DNA from: CAJMNU01 sp905214855 | Lineage (GTDB): Bacteria; Bacillota; Clostridia; Lachnospirales; Lachnospiraceae | Length of the DNA: 64,000 nt | Direction of reading: 5' to 3' | Assembly: GCA_937890595.1 (NCBI GenBank) | Contig: CALADM010000035.1 | Coordinates: 6,362-70,361, forward strand | Notes under the pieces: generated by a model | What the model was told of the DNA's origin: nothing | The model's input: only the letters and a program-made list of their open reading frames with translations | The model's database searches: none | Position numbers and translations under genes: made by a program | Shown here: one piece after another, positions 16,367 to 26,202 of the stretch | How positions within the stretch are numbered: position 1 is the stretch's first letter | Layout of the letters: every line of letters begins with the position of its first letter

Positions 16367-17144
16367 ATGCTTTCTCCTCCTTCTCCAGTGCCTCTGGCAG
16401 TGTCTCTTCCCAGTTTCCATCCTCTCCTCTTCGTTTATCACTGCACAACCTTCCATCACGGAATTTAAGGATTCGTTTTGTAAACTCTGCAATATCTTCT
16501 TCATGGGTAACTACCACCACGGTAGCCCCCTCTTCATGAAGTTTGGTAAATAACTCCATGATCTCTACAGATGAAGCAGTGTCCAAATTTCCTGTCGGTT
16601 CATCTGCCAAGATCAAAGGCGGTTCATTTGCCAATGCTCTGGCGATCGCTACCCTCTGTCTCTGTCCTCCGGAGAGTTCGTTGGGCTGATGGTCATAACG
16701 CTTGGAAAGTCCTACTTTATCTAACAGTTCCAAAGCTCTTTTTCTCCTCTGTCTTTTAGGAACATGGGCATATGTCATGGGAAGTTCTACATTTTTTACA
16801 GCAGATGTCCTAGAGATCAGATTAAACGACTGGAACACAAATCCAATTTTTCGGTTTCGGACAGCAGAAAGTTCATCTGGCAGCAGTTCTGCTGTGTCCA
16901 CCCCATCCAGATAATAGTGTCCAAGTGTCGGTCTGTCAAGGCATCCTAAAATATTCATCAATGTCGATTTTCCAGAACCTGACTGACCCATAATGGCTAC
17001 AAATTCTCCCTTTTTAATTGTCAGGTTAATATTATAAAGACCAATTACTTTAATCACACCAGTATCATAGACCTTTCCCAGATTTTCAATCCGAATCAGA
17101 TCTTCGGTATGTATTTCATTTGTTGCAAAAGGAGACTGTTTCAT
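16359..17144 (-). CDS. MacB-like ABC transporter ATP-binding protein (module 1)
   Basis: A 261-residue ATPase of the LolD/MacB group. Walker A is GQSGSGKST near residue 54, the Q-loop region is FVFQSFNL, the signature is LSGGQRQRVAIARAL, and Walker B is LILADEPTGNLD followed by the H-loop VVVVTHEED. The N terminus carries about 18 extra residues ahead of the core. The C-terminal extension (after FRDGRLC) is charged. It lies 16 bp after the adaptor gene and overlaps the permease start, so the order is adaptor, ATPase, permease in one transcript. Confidence 0.92.
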   Translation of the reverse strand: MKQSPFATNEIHTEDLIRIENLGKVYDTGVIKVIGLYNINLTIKKGEFVAIMGQSGSGKSTLMNILGCLDRPTLGHYYLDGVDTAELLPDELSAVRNRKIGFVFQSFNLISRTSAVKNVELPMTYAHVPKRQRRKRALELLDKVGLSKRYDHQPNELSGGQRQRVAIARALANEPPLILADEPTGNLDTASSVEIMELFTKLHEEGATVVVVTHEEDIAEFTKRILKFRDGRLCSDKRRGEDGNWEETLPEALEKEEKAYV

Positions 17145-17160
17145 AGAAAACCCCTCCCCT

Positions 17161-18540
17161 TTATTCTTGTGTCTGCGGTGCAGACATTTCTTCTGTACTC
17201 TCTGTTTTCTGTGTTTGCATCGGATCTACAGGCGTGATCACAGTAACTTCCAAGCCTTCTGCTGCATTTTGGGGCGGATCTGGAAGATACTGCATCCCTT
17301 CTTGAAGAGTTTCGCCCTCTGCTGGAAAGATTTCTGTCTCAAAATCACTCTCCACACCTGTTGTTATCTTGATAAGATGAATCTTCCCATCCTGCACAGC
17401 AGCAATAGATAAAGCACCGCTGCTGTCCTGAACCAGAGCAGAAACTGGTACTACAAATGTATCCTTTGCTTCTGCCAAAACCACCTTTGCCTTTGCCGTG
17501 ATCCCTGGGATCAATCCGGAATTCTCCTCCTCAATAGCAATCGTGATCGGAATGACTCGTTCCGTTGAACCATCTCCCTTTTCCTCCCCAGAAGGTGAGA
17601 TCATACTGACTACGCCATTCACTGCCTCTCCATGTAAAAGGTCTGCTGAAATCTGTGCTTTTTGTCCCAGTTTCACTTTACCAATGCTATACTCACTAAC
17701 ACGGATGGAAAGTTGGAGCTGGTCTAAATTTTCAATGATAAACATTGGTTTTTCATCTTCTGTCTTATCCGCAAAGCGTCCCACTTTAGAATTTACACGG
17801 GTCACAGTCCCAGCGATCGGACTGGCAATCTGTGTATTTTCCAGATCTTTCTGCTTGGTCTCCAGTTCAAAACGTGCATTTTCTACCTGAAGATCATCAG
17901 AAGCGCTCATTTTTACCTGACCATTCACCACATCATAGGATGCGACATCTTTTTGGGTGTTGACCACGGCATTTTTGGCATTCTCCCAATCTAACTCTGA
18001 AATATCCCCTGCTGCATGGAGTACATCTGCACGGGAAAGTGCCTTTTGCGCCTCAGAATATGCCTGAAGAGCCTTCTCATATGCCATCTGTCTGCTCTTC
18101 TGGTTTTCTGCTCTTGCCTGAACGGCAAGGTTATAGGCATTTCTCGCCATCTCGATCTCACGTTGTAGGCTGGAGAAATCCAATGTAGCAAGAATCTGTC
18201 CCTTTTCTACCTGATCTCCTTCTGACACTGCAATATCCAACACTTCAAGATGCAGATTCGAAACAACATCCACACTATCCGTCCCTGATACTGGACCATT
18301 GAGTGTCAAAGTCTCTGTGACACTTCCCTTTGTAAGCGGCTGCGCATTGACTGAAACCGCCACTTCTTTTCCGTTTCCAAATGCTTTACTGATCAAAAAC
18401 AGTAATCCGATCAGCCCCAATGCACTAATCAAAACCTTCTTTTTCCATCTGCCCTTTCGTTTTATTTTCTTCCCTTTTGCTGGCAGCTCATCATTTAAAA
18501 CTTTTTGAAGCTCCTTGTCAAATTCTTCTTGGTTTTGCAT
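17161..18540 (-). CDS. HlyD-family membrane fusion/adaptor protein (module 1)
   Basis: A 459-residue adaptor for the MacB-like exporter. A basic N-terminal stretch (KGKKIKRKGRWKKK) precedes one membrane span (about residues 33-48). Then come a barrel-sandwich/lipoyl half with VSEGDQVEKGQILATLD, a helical hairpin (about 130-220), the second lipoyl half with ENTQIASPIAGTVTRVNS, and beta-barrel domains. The C-terminal tail after residue 430 is Thr/Gln/Glu-rich and looks disordered. In Gram-positive cells such proteins are anchored to the membrane and contact the permease outside the cell. It is the first gene of the module. Confidence 0.88.
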   Translation of the reverse strand: MQNQEEFDKELQKVLNDELPAKGKKIKRKGRWKKKVLISALGLIGLLFLISKAFGNGKEVAVSVNAQPLTKGSVTETLTLNGPVSGTDSVDVVSNLHLEVLDIAVSEGDQVEKGQILATLDFSSLQREIEMARNAYNLAVQARAENQKSRQMAYEKALQAYSEAQKALSRADVLHAAGDISELDWENAKNAVVNTQKDVASYDVVNGQVKMSASDDLQVENARFELETKQKDLENTQIASPIAGTVTRVNSKVGRFADKTEDEKPMFIIENLDQLQLSIRVSEYSIGKVKLGQKAQISADLLHGEAVNGVVSMISPSGEEKGDGSTERVIPITIAIEEENSGLIPGITAKAKVVLAEAKDTFVVPVSALVQDSSGALSIAAVQDGKIHLIKITTGVESDFETEIFPAEGETLQEGMQYLPDPPQNAAEGLEVTVITPVDPMQTQKTESTEEMSAPQTQE

Positions 18541-18704
18541 AGTTTTGTCCTCTCATTTCTGATAATCGTAATACATTTGTCTGTGTATTCTATCTTGTAC
18601 TCCTATTTATACCATTAAACGAGAGGCTTCTTCCCATTACTTCACTCTTTTTTACTTTTTGCAGATTTTTACTGGCTATTTTTTCTTTCTTACATCTGGC
18701 ACAC

Positions 18705-21008
18705 TTAGGATGGCTGTAATCTCACTGGCCAATCTGCTGGGTAATAATCCATTCCAAACCGTTCTAACTCTCTGTCTGCTTTCTCATTATGCACCCCATC
18801 TGCGTTCACCCTTGCCAGTACATTCCCATTCTCATAAATAAGATCTGTCAAAATTCCCTGATAGATCAGTTTACACAAAAATGGATATGGGTCTTCCCAC
18901 CGACACATATAGTGAGCTTGTATATAGACATAGTCCGTCTTTGCATAGCGTACAAACTCTCGAAATTTCTCCTCATCTGCCACAACCATAGGATTTCCCC
19001 ATGAACCTGCAATATCTCCATAGGATTGTACACTACACGGAAACAAAAGCATGTCTGGATGTTCTCCGACTGCAATCACTCGCTGTCTTGGATTCTGTCC
19101 TAACATCGTCCAGATATTTCGATTTCCAAACATAGTATTGCAGAGTTTTTCTTCCTCTTTTTCCTCATGGTCAAAATATCCCTTATTTACCAGTTCTATT
19201 TCATTCAATCCAATCTGCCATGCCCAGTTTGTCACAGAAGTCATCACAACTCCCATTATACAGACAGGCAGCAAAATTTTCGTTACCTCTATCTGCATCT
19301 TCTTGCTTCCCATTTGAGAAATTCCATAACACCCACAGAAAATCACCAATGCATACACAAAATTATAATAATTCCCATCGATCTGACTAAGATCAAACAA
19401 AATATAAAGAGACCCTAAGATCATAGGCAGCATGATCCAGAACAGATACCCGCCTTTCGTTCCTTTACGCCACACAATTTTAGAATGTGATATCGTTTTT
19501 TTATCACACAGGAAGATCCATAAAAGACCTATCACCAAAAATGCAAGACAGAACAGTCCTCCCCAAGCAAAAATCACATGTGCCATATCTACTTTTTCTT
19601 CTGGACACAAAAGTACTCCATACAATCTTTGTAAAAAACGATTCCATTTTTCAGAAAATGCCATGGCAACATAACGGTCTTTCTCTGATGCTGCAATCTC
19701 AAATGGATAACGTATTGCAAATCCTAATTTCTGAAATATCGAAGTATAAATAGAAGTTACTGGCACTCCTGTCATCTTCCATGTTCTTGCAAAAACAGCC
19801 AATACCTCAATAGAAAAGACAGGAAGCATCATCCATTCACATCTACAGATCTTGGATGGTCTTTTTTTGCTGTACCAGTCATATAAAATACTCATTCCAA
19901 ACACAGCGCTGGAAAAAACAATACTGGTAGGTTTTAATGTAAAAGAAAACAGCAGACAACAGAATGCCCAAAGCAGATTCCGTCCCTCTTCCTCCTTCCA
20001 GTATCGGAGAAGGAAATAAAACATCATAATCTGAACAAGAAGAGTCCCCGCATCTGTTTTTGCAGAAACTGCCATATTCATGACTGCTGGCACACAGGCA
20101 AGGAAACAGACTGCACAGCGTGCACTTCGGACTGGTATCCATACCTTTGCCGCTTTATAAAATACAAACAGCGCTAATGCTGTAAAATAGATACTGAATG
20201 CTAAGACAAAAGAATGAGAAGGCATTCCACAAAACGGCAGTAATAGGATTTCCTGTGCCTTAGAATATGTATATACTACCCCTAATGTTCCCAGATTTTC
20301 ATAGATCCCATGCCCATTATCCAAAATATATTCGGAACGCAGACCATACCATAAAGAATCATAATCTACAGCCAAGTTCATTCTTCCTGCCTGCAAGAGA
20401 AGAAGAGTCGTCACTCCTGCCAAAATCCAGACATCCCATCCACTCAGACTCCAGCATTTTATCCTCTCTCTTATCTCATCTCGTTTCCCATTCCATCTGC
20501 CTAATACCCACACTGCAAGCAATATCCCAATTGGTATTAAAACAGCAATCTGACGTTTCATTCCACCAATCCCAAAAAGAGATAATGTACAAAATAAGAG
20601 AATCACAAGGACAGCTCCCAAAAGCCCATCTGCACATACTAAAGTTTCTTTTTTATCCCTTAACACATATTCTCGAAACCAGCATCCCAGATAATAAAGA
20701 AAAAGCAGATACACTGCAGCACAGAACATAGGAAAAAAAACAACATGAATCCAGCAAAACACGGCTATCACTGCTGTATATAAGAAAAGGCGTACTTTAC
20801 TGTTTTTTCTGCTCAATGAAAACACCAGCAAACTAAACAATATGCCCATTTCAATCCAAAGTTCCAGTGTCTCTGGCTGCATGATATGCCATGATAAAGT
20901 ACCAACACCAAATAAACGATACGCACTGTAACAAGTCAATATGACACAGAGCAGTCCAGTCAGCCAGATCCATTGATACGTTTTTTTGTTCTCATTCATT
21001 ACATCCAT
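18705..21008 (-). CDS. Large multi-pass membrane protein, paralogue B (possible GT-C-like transferase)
   Basis: A 767-residue protein with roughly a dozen membrane spans in the first 590 residues and a soluble C-terminal part. It is clearly related to the next gene (21008-23266) along its whole length. Shared blocks are DSLWYGxRSEYxLxNGxGIY, GVVYTYSK, ITGVPVTSI-like text, DMAHVxxAWGGL, IDGNYYNF and, near the C terminus, GEHPxML, QSYxDxAGSWGN. An acidic loop (VDYDSLWYG) between spans resembles the catalytic loop of GT-C glycosyltransferases, but I cannot confirm it. The ATG shares its A with the stop of the upstream gene; a second ATG four codons on is possible. Function unknown. Confidence 0.7.
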   Translation of the reverse strand: MDVMNENKKTYQWIWLTGLLCVILTCYSAYRLFGVGTLSWHIMQPETLELWIEMGILFSLLVFSLSRKNSKVRLFLYTAVIAVFCWIHVVFFPMFCAAVYLLFLYYLGCWFREYVLRDKKETLVCADGLLGAVLVILLFCTLSLFGIGGMKRQIAVLIPIGILLAVWVLGRWNGKRDEIRERIKCWSLSGWDVWILAGVTTLLLLQAGRMNLAVDYDSLWYGLRSEYILDNGHGIYENLGTLGVVYTYSKAQEILLLPFCGMPSHSFVLAFSIYFTALALFVFYKAAKVWIPVRSARCAVCFLACVPAVMNMAVSAKTDAGTLLVQIMMFYFLLRYWKEEEGRNLLWAFCCLLFSFTLKPTSIVFSSAVFGMSILYDWYSKKRPSKICRCEWMMLPVFSIEVLAVFARTWKMTGVPVTSIYTSIFQKLGFAIRYPFEIAASEKDRYVAMAFSEKWNRFLQRLYGVLLCPEEKVDMAHVIFAWGGLFCLAFLVIGLLWIFLCDKKTISHSKIVWRKGTKGGYLFWIMLPMILGSLYILFDLSQIDGNYYNFVYALVIFCGCYGISQMGSKKMQIEVTKILLPVCIMGVVMTSVTNWAWQIGLNEIELVNKGYFDHEEKEEEKLCNTMFGNRNIWTMLGQNPRQRVIAVGEHPDMLLFPCSVQSYGDIAGSWGNPMVVADEEKFREFVRYAKTDYVYIQAHYMCRWEDPYPFLCKLIYQGILTDLIYENGNVLARVNADGVHNEKADRELERFGMDYYPADWPVRLQPS

Positions 21009-23266
21009 TACTCTCCCATTTGATAAAACAGATACTCTTTCTCTATCCGTTCCTTATTTTCTTTGCGTATTTTTTCGGAGGTTTCACAATCCTGTATTCT
21101 TACTTCTGCCAAAATATTGCCATTCTCAATAGTCAAATTGGTCAGAATACCAGCATCCACCAGCTGAAGCACCAATTGATAATTTTCCGAAACTGGAGTC
21201 ATCCAGTTTGCCTGCATATACATATATTCTGTCTTTGCAAACTCCAAAAATCGAACAAAACTTTCTTTATCTTTCACTAAATTTTTATTTCCCCATGATC
21301 CCGCCACATCATAGTAAGATTGTGTATTGCACGGAAATGCTAACATCGAAGGATGCTCTCCTATCACAATCACCCGATTGGTTTCATCTTCAGAAAGGAT
21401 CTCCCATATCTTCTCATTTCCCTTTTCCATCATTTTAGCTTTTTCCAATTCCTCATGCGGATAGTATCCTCTGTTTTTCCATGTGATCGGAGTCATTCCT
21501 ATCTGCCAGCTACAACTGGATATGGTACAGAGCAAAAGATGCAGTCCCAAAACAGGAATCGCCATTCCTTTCACACAATGGACGCTGATCTGACTTTTTC
21601 CCCATACATGAACCGCCGCCAAAAGAAGTAATACATAATAAAAATTATAATAATTCCCATCAATCTGCTTTAACTGCCAAAAACTGAGCAGATTCGCAGC
21701 CGTAAGCGGCAGCAGGATCCATATAAAATAGGATGTCTCTTTCTTAGCTTTTCCTGTCTTTCTTCTCTCCACCGCACAAATACATACCACGACAAATACT
21801 AAAACTATTGTAAGACCACCCCATGCACACACTACATGTGCCATGTCGATCTCCTCTATTGGACAGAATAAAAGCTGCATCATTCTCTTCAACACTCGGA
21901 TCGCCTTTTCCTTTCCTGTTAAAGCAGCCGCACTATATGGCACACTTTCTACGGAAAATGGATAACGAAGTGTAAAACCAATTTTTGTAAACACTCCTGT
22001 AAAAATAGAAGTAACGGGAACTCCTGTGATCTTAACCGTGCGTGCAAAGACAAAACACAATGCCATAGCTGGAAAAAAAGCTGCTCTCCATCGGATATGT
22101 CTTTTCGCTTTCCACTCCTTTGGGAACATTCTGTTCCAAAGAAATACCAAAAAGCTCATACCAAATACAGCAGTGGAAAACAAGATCGCAGTCGGCTTTA
22201 GCATCCAACTAAACAAAAGCGCTCCAAATGCAAGGACAAGATCCTGTCCTCCTCTTCTTTTCCAATAACCTATCAAATGATACATCATCACAATCTGGAT
22301 CAATAATGTTATTGTATCCGTCTTTACAGAAATACTGAGATTTAATACAGATGGAAGTGACACCAACAAGACAGGTACTGTCAGTGCTTTTTTTCTATCT
22401 ACCAGCTCACACGCAGTCAGATAAGAGGCATATAATAAAAATGCCATAAACCATATCCCAAAACAGGCTAAAAAACTGTGAGATGGCAGATCAGCAAATG
22501 GCAATGTCAAGATCTCAAGCCCTTTGGAATAAGTGTAGACCACACCCATTGTTCCCAGATTCTCATAAATCCCGCCCCCATTGTTCAAAACATATTCTGA
22601 CCTCACACCATACCATAGACTGTCAAAATCCAGTGAAATATTCATTCTTCCCAATTCCATAAGAAGAAGCATGCCAATCCATGCAAGGCAAAAGGAAGTC
22701 AGAGTTGTTTGTGTTTGTTCTGTCTTCTCTTGTTTTTTCAAACATCCAAACTGTCTCTCCCACATCATTCCCCAGATCGATACTGGAATTCCTGTTCCTA
22801 TCACAACGATACGCAGCATGGCAATCTCACCAATTCCAATCCATGAAAGGAAAGAAAATACTGAAATTAAGACAGAATATCCGATCAGGCTATCTGTAAG
22901 AAGAGGTGCACGAACAGAAAAACGCATCTTAACACGCACCCATTTCCCCAGCCAATATGCATAGAGCAAATACCAAAGGGACACAATCAAAGGTACACAT
23001 ACAACATGCAAATAAGAAAATACCAGAACCAGAACACTTATGCCAAAGATACGTCCGACTCCCTTGAAACAGCGCAGCATAAAAAAGAGTGCCAAAAAAA
23101 GAAGTCCCATCTCTGCCCATAATGCCCATGTCTCCTTTTGCATGGCAGCCCATCTCAGAGGTCCTTTTCCAACCATCTGCCATGCTGCAAAGATTGCCAA
23201 AAACCATAAAATTATCGTTCCCAGCATTCTCTCCCATGGAAATCTTTGGTTCATCCTCTCTCTCAT
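21008..23266 (-). CDS. Large multi-pass membrane protein, paralogue A (possible GT-C-like transferase)
   Basis: A 752-residue membrane protein, the upstream half of a tandem duplicate pair. It has about twelve spans, the loop LDFDSLWYGVRSEY near residue 215, and a soluble C-terminal domain with VIVIGEHPSMLAFPC and YYDVAGSWGN. The start is uncertain. An open frame reaches a TTG at 23308, but the ATG at 23266 has GGAGAGGAG about 11 bases ahead and aligns best with the paralogue's start. Lipid-linked sugar transfer is a reasonable guess for this shape, since GT-C enzymes have many spans and an acidic first loop. No sugar-nucleotide or polysaccharide genes are nearby to support it. Confidence 0.7.
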   Translation of the reverse strand: MRERMNQRFPWERMLGTIILWFLAIFAAWQMVGKGPLRWAAMQKETWALWAEMGLLFLALFFMLRCFKGVGRIFGISVLVLVFSYLHVVCVPLIVSLWYLLYAYWLGKWVRVKMRFSVRAPLLTDSLIGYSVLISVFSFLSWIGIGEIAMLRIVVIGTGIPVSIWGMMWERQFGCLKKQEKTEQTQTTLTSFCLAWIGMLLLMELGRMNISLDFDSLWYGVRSEYVLNNGGGIYENLGTMGVVYTYSKGLEILTLPFADLPSHSFLACFGIWFMAFLLYASYLTACELVDRKKALTVPVLLVSLPSVLNLSISVKTDTITLLIQIVMMYHLIGYWKRRGGQDLVLAFGALLFSWMLKPTAILFSTAVFGMSFLVFLWNRMFPKEWKAKRHIRWRAAFFPAMALCFVFARTVKITGVPVTSIFTGVFTKIGFTLRYPFSVESVPYSAAALTGKEKAIRVLKRMMQLLFCPIEEIDMAHVVCAWGGLTIVLVFVVVCICAVERRKTGKAKKETSYFIWILLPLTAANLLSFWQLKQIDGNYYNFYYVLLLLAAVHVWGKSQISVHCVKGMAIPVLGLHLLLCTISSCSWQIGMTPITWKNRGYYPHEELEKAKMMEKGNEKIWEILSEDETNRVIVIGEHPSMLAFPCNTQSYYDVAGSWGNKNLVKDKESFVRFLEFAKTEYMYMQANWMTPVSENYQLVLQLVDAGILTNLTIENGNILAEVRIQDCETSEKIRKENKERIEKEYLFYQMGE

Positions 23267-23364
23267 TGATTTTCTGTCTCCTCTCCATGCCATTTTTTTA
23301 TTCTGCAAAGTGATACATCCAAACTGTTCTAGTTATGGATAATGGATACTAAAAGATCCTTTAC

Positions 23365-23411
23365 AAGAAAAAAACTGCTGCAAAATAACAGTATCTGTTA
23401 TCCTGCAGCAG
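23365..23411 (-). terminator. Intrinsic terminator of serS
   Basis: On the minus strand CTGCTGCAGGATAACAG and CTGTTATTTTGCAGCAG form a 17-bp stem with two mismatches around an ATA loop, followed by TTTTTTTCTT. It starts about 40 bp after the serS stop codon. Confidence 0.92.
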
Positions 23412-23450
23412 CCATCATACCTGTCTATGGTACTATCATTTTCTTTGCTT

Positions 23451-24731
23451 TCAGCGGATTTCTGTCATACCACCCATGTACGGACGCAGAACTTCCGGGA
23501 TTCTAACAGAACCATCTGCCTGTAAATTATTTTCCAGAAATGCGATCAGCATACGAGGTGGAGCAACTACCGTATTATTCAGTGTATGTGCAAAATACTT
23601 CTCTCCATCTGCACCTTTTACACGGATTCTCAAACGTCTTGCCTGAGCATCTCCCAGATTGGAACAGCTTCCAACCTCAAAATACTTCTTCTGTCTTGGA
23701 GACCATGCCTCCACATCAATAGACTTTACCTTAAGATCTGCCAGATCTCCGGAACAGCACTCCAGTGTACGAACCGGAATATCCATAGAGCGGAACAGAT
23801 CTACTGTATTCTGCCATAATTTATCGAACCACATAGGAGACTCCTCTGGCTTACATACTACGATCATCTCCTGTTTCTCAAACTGATGGATACGATATAC
23901 ACCACGTTCTTCGATTCCATGTGCCCCTTTCTCCTTGCGGAAACATGGAGAATAGCTTGTCAATGTCTTAGGCAGTTCTTCCTCTGGTGTCAATGTATCA
24001 ATAAACTTACCGATCATGGAATGTTCACTCGTTCCGATCAGATACAGATCCTCTCCCTCGATCTTATACATCATGGCATCCATCTCAGCAAAAGACATAA
24101 CTCCGTTTACCACAGCACTTCTGATCATAAACGGTGGGATACAGTATGTGAAACCACGATTGATCATAAAATCACGTGCATAGGCAAGAATCGCAGAATG
24201 CAGTCTGGCAACATCTCCCATCAGATAATAAAAGCCATTTCCTGCCACTCTTCCTGCGGAATCCAGATCGATCCCATTGAATCTTTCCATGATCGCTGTG
24301 TGATATGGAATCTCAAAATCCGGAACAACTGGTTCGCCATAACGCTGCACTTCCACATTCTCACTGTCATCTTTTCCGATCGGAACGCTTGGATCAATGA
24401 TATTTGGAATGGTCATCATAATTTTTGTGATGCGTTCTGCATATTCTTTTTCCTGTTTTTCCAGTTCTGCCAGTCTGTCAGCCATGGAAGTTACCTGTTT
24501 TTTGACTTCCTCTGCTTCTTCCTTTTTTCCCTGCCCCATCAAAGCACCAATCTGTTTGGACAATTTATTTCTCTGGGCACGAAGATCGTCTCCCTCTGCC
24601 TTCACAGCACGGTTCTTTGCATCCAGCTCAATCACTTCATCTACCAGAGGTAATTTAGGATCCTGAAATTTATTCTGGATATTCTTTTTTACAATCTCTG
24701 GGTTTTCTCTGACAAATTTTAAATCTAACAT
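23451..24731 (-). CDS. serS: Seryl-tRNA synthetase
   Basis: A 426-residue class II synthetase that charges tRNA(Ser), and tRNA(Sec) where present. The N-terminal long coiled-coil arm (about residues 25-110) binds the long variable arm of the tRNA. Motif 2 is in CFRKEKGAHGIEERGVYR, and motif 3 ends the protein with NNTVVAPPRMLIAFLENN. The opening MLDLKFVRENPEIVKKN is typical. The ATG at 24731 has GGAGG ahead. The leader is far too short for a T-box, and none is seen. It lies 63 bp after the GltD-like gene and may use its own -10 (24764-24769). Confidence 0.97.
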   Translation of the reverse strand: MLDLKFVRENPEIVKKNIQNKFQDPKLPLVDEVIELDAKNRAVKAEGDDLRAQRNKLSKQIGALMGQGKKEEAEEVKKQVTSMADRLAELEKQEKEYAERITKIMMTIPNIIDPSVPIGKDDSENVEVQRYGEPVVPDFEIPYHTAIMERFNGIDLDSAGRVAGNGFYYLMGDVARLHSAILAYARDFMINRGFTYCIPPFMIRSAVVNGVMSFAEMDAMMYKIEGEDLYLIGTSEHSMIGKFIDTLTPEEELPKTLTSYSPCFRKEKGAHGIEERGVYRIHQFEKQEMIVVCKPEESPMWFDKLWQNTVDLFRSMDIPVRTLECCSGDLADLKVKSIDVEAWSPRQKKYFEVGSCSNLGDAQARRLRIRVKGADGEKYFAHTLNNTVVAPPRMLIAFLENNLQADGSVRIPEVLRPYMGGMTEIR

Positions 24732-24763
24732 AATGCTCCTCCACTTAAACTGTAGTATGTGAC

Positions 24764-24769
24764 ATTATA
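24764..24769 (-). promoter_or_regulatory. Possible -10 element of serS inside a small hairpin
   Basis: On the minus strand TATAAT lies 33 bp ahead of the serS start, but no good -35 is present at 16-18 bp. It sits within an inverted repeat, GTAGTAT/ATACTAC (24752-24773), which could instead be a weak RNA hairpin in a read-through transcript. Confidence 0.3.
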
Positions 24770-24794
24770 CTACACTTTCATTGGAAATAAAAGC

Positions 24795-26060
24795 CTATTT
24801 TACCTCTTTTGGCTCATTTGCCTCATTTGAAGATTTTTCTCTCTCCATCAATTCTTGCATATATTCATCCATAGCATCTGCTACCTGTTTAGAATAGGCA
24901 ACCGCTTCTACTACTGTTTTAGCACCTTTTACTACATCACCTGAAGCGAAGATTCCCTCTCTTGAAGTGATTCCAGCTGCATTTGCTACAACCAATCCTT
25001 TCTGGTTCACCTCAATACCCGCATTTTTTAACAGGTTGCTTGGTCCTTGGCTGATAGAGATGATCGTGGAATCGCTTGGGAAGAATTTCTTGCTGTCTGG
25101 AACTATATGCATCTCATTATTCTCATCCCAAGTCACTTCCTCAAACCATGTACCAGTCTCTGTGATCTCAACTGGTCTCATGCAGTATACAAAATCTACA
25201 CCATCCATTTTTGCATATGCAAGCTCAGAATGACTTGCTGCAGCAGTTGGTGTAATAGAAAAACAAGTCACTTTGCTGCTTCCTGTCCGCAGAACCGTTC
25301 TTGCCACATCCATAGCCGCATTCCCGGCACCAATGACATTGACATTCTCTCCCAAATCGTATACGTCTGGATTCACCAGATAGTGGATCGCATAATGAAC
25401 ATTTCCAAGTGTCTCTCCCTTGATCTTTAAGGTATTAGGCCACCAAACGCCGGTTCCTATGGAAACTGCTTTATATCCATCACGGAACAGATCATCGATC
25501 TGGATCGTCTTACCGATTGCTGTATTAGGACGCACACGGATACCAAGTGCCTTCAGTTTATCCATATAACGGTCAAGGATTGTCTTAGGAAGACGGAATT
25601 CTGGAATACCATAACGCAAAACACCGCCAATCTTATCTTTAGACTCAAAAATAGTAATATCATATCCTCTTTGAGCAAGCAAAATCGCAATCGTCAGTCC
25701 TGCTGGACCTGATCCGATAACAGCTGCTTTCATTCCCTTCTTCTCTGTAGGCGGAAGAAGTTTTGTTTTTGCAAAATAGTTATCAGAAATATAATTTTCG
25801 ATATTGCTGATGTGTACAGGTGCTCCTTTGTGATTTAAAACACAATGTCCCTCACACTGATTCTCGTGGTTACAGATCAGGGAACACACGATAGAAAGCG
25901 GATTGTTTTTAAATACCATATCTCCTGCTTCTGTGATATCCCCCTCCAAAAACATACGGATCATATCCGGTATCGGAGTATTGATCGGACACCCTGTACG
26001 ACACATCGGTTTTTTGCAATTTAAACATCTCTTTGCTTCTGTGATTACATCAAATGCCAT
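24795..26060 (-). CDS. GltD-like NAD(P)H-dependent FAD/iron-sulfur oxidoreductase
   Basis: A 421-residue protein of the glutamate synthase small-subunit family. The N-terminal domain has two Cys clusters for iron-sulfur centres: C12, C15, C20 and C24 (CLNCKKPMCRTGC), and C59, C63, C69 and C73. The FAD-binding GSGPAGLT motif is near residue 117, and a second dinucleotide fold (VIGAGNAAMDVAR) near residue 242. The C terminus has GIFASGDVVKGAKTVVEA. No GltB large subunit is next to it. Stand-alone GltD-like proteins often serve other electron-transfer partners, so glutamate synthesis cannot be assumed. Transcribed from a likely promoter at 26265-26292. Confidence 0.88.
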   Translation of the reverse strand: MAFDVITEAKRCLNCKKPMCRTGCPINTPIPDMIRMFLEGDITEAGDMVFKNNPLSIVCSLICNHENQCEGHCVLNHKGAPVHISNIENYISDNYFAKTKLLPPTEKKGMKAAVIGSGPAGLTIAILLAQRGYDITIFESKDKIGGVLRYGIPEFRLPKTILDRYMDKLKALGIRVRPNTAIGKTIQIDDLFRDGYKAVSIGTGVWWPNTLKIKGETLGNVHYAIHYLVNPDVYDLGENVNVIGAGNAAMDVARTVLRTGSSKVTCFSITPTAAASHSELAYAKMDGVDFVYCMRPVEITETGTWFEEVTWDENNEMHIVPDSKKFFPSDSTIISISQGPSNLLKNAGIEVNQKGLVVANAAGITSREGIFASGDVVKGAKTVVEAVAYSKQVADAMDEYMQELMEREKSSNEANEPKEVK

Positions 26061-26202
26061 CTTTTTCTTCTCCCTTATCTCTCATTTTCCTTTGCAGATT
26101 TCCAAACTCACAGTATATCCTTAATCCATTTACATATTCCATTTTGGAAAATCAGATTTCTTATCTAAATCTGCATTCCATTTTTATCTCTGACTAAGAC
26201 AA

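Noticed and set aside
24732..24794. T-box leader of serS
   Set aside because: The gap is only 63 bp and has no specifier, T-box or terminator stem.
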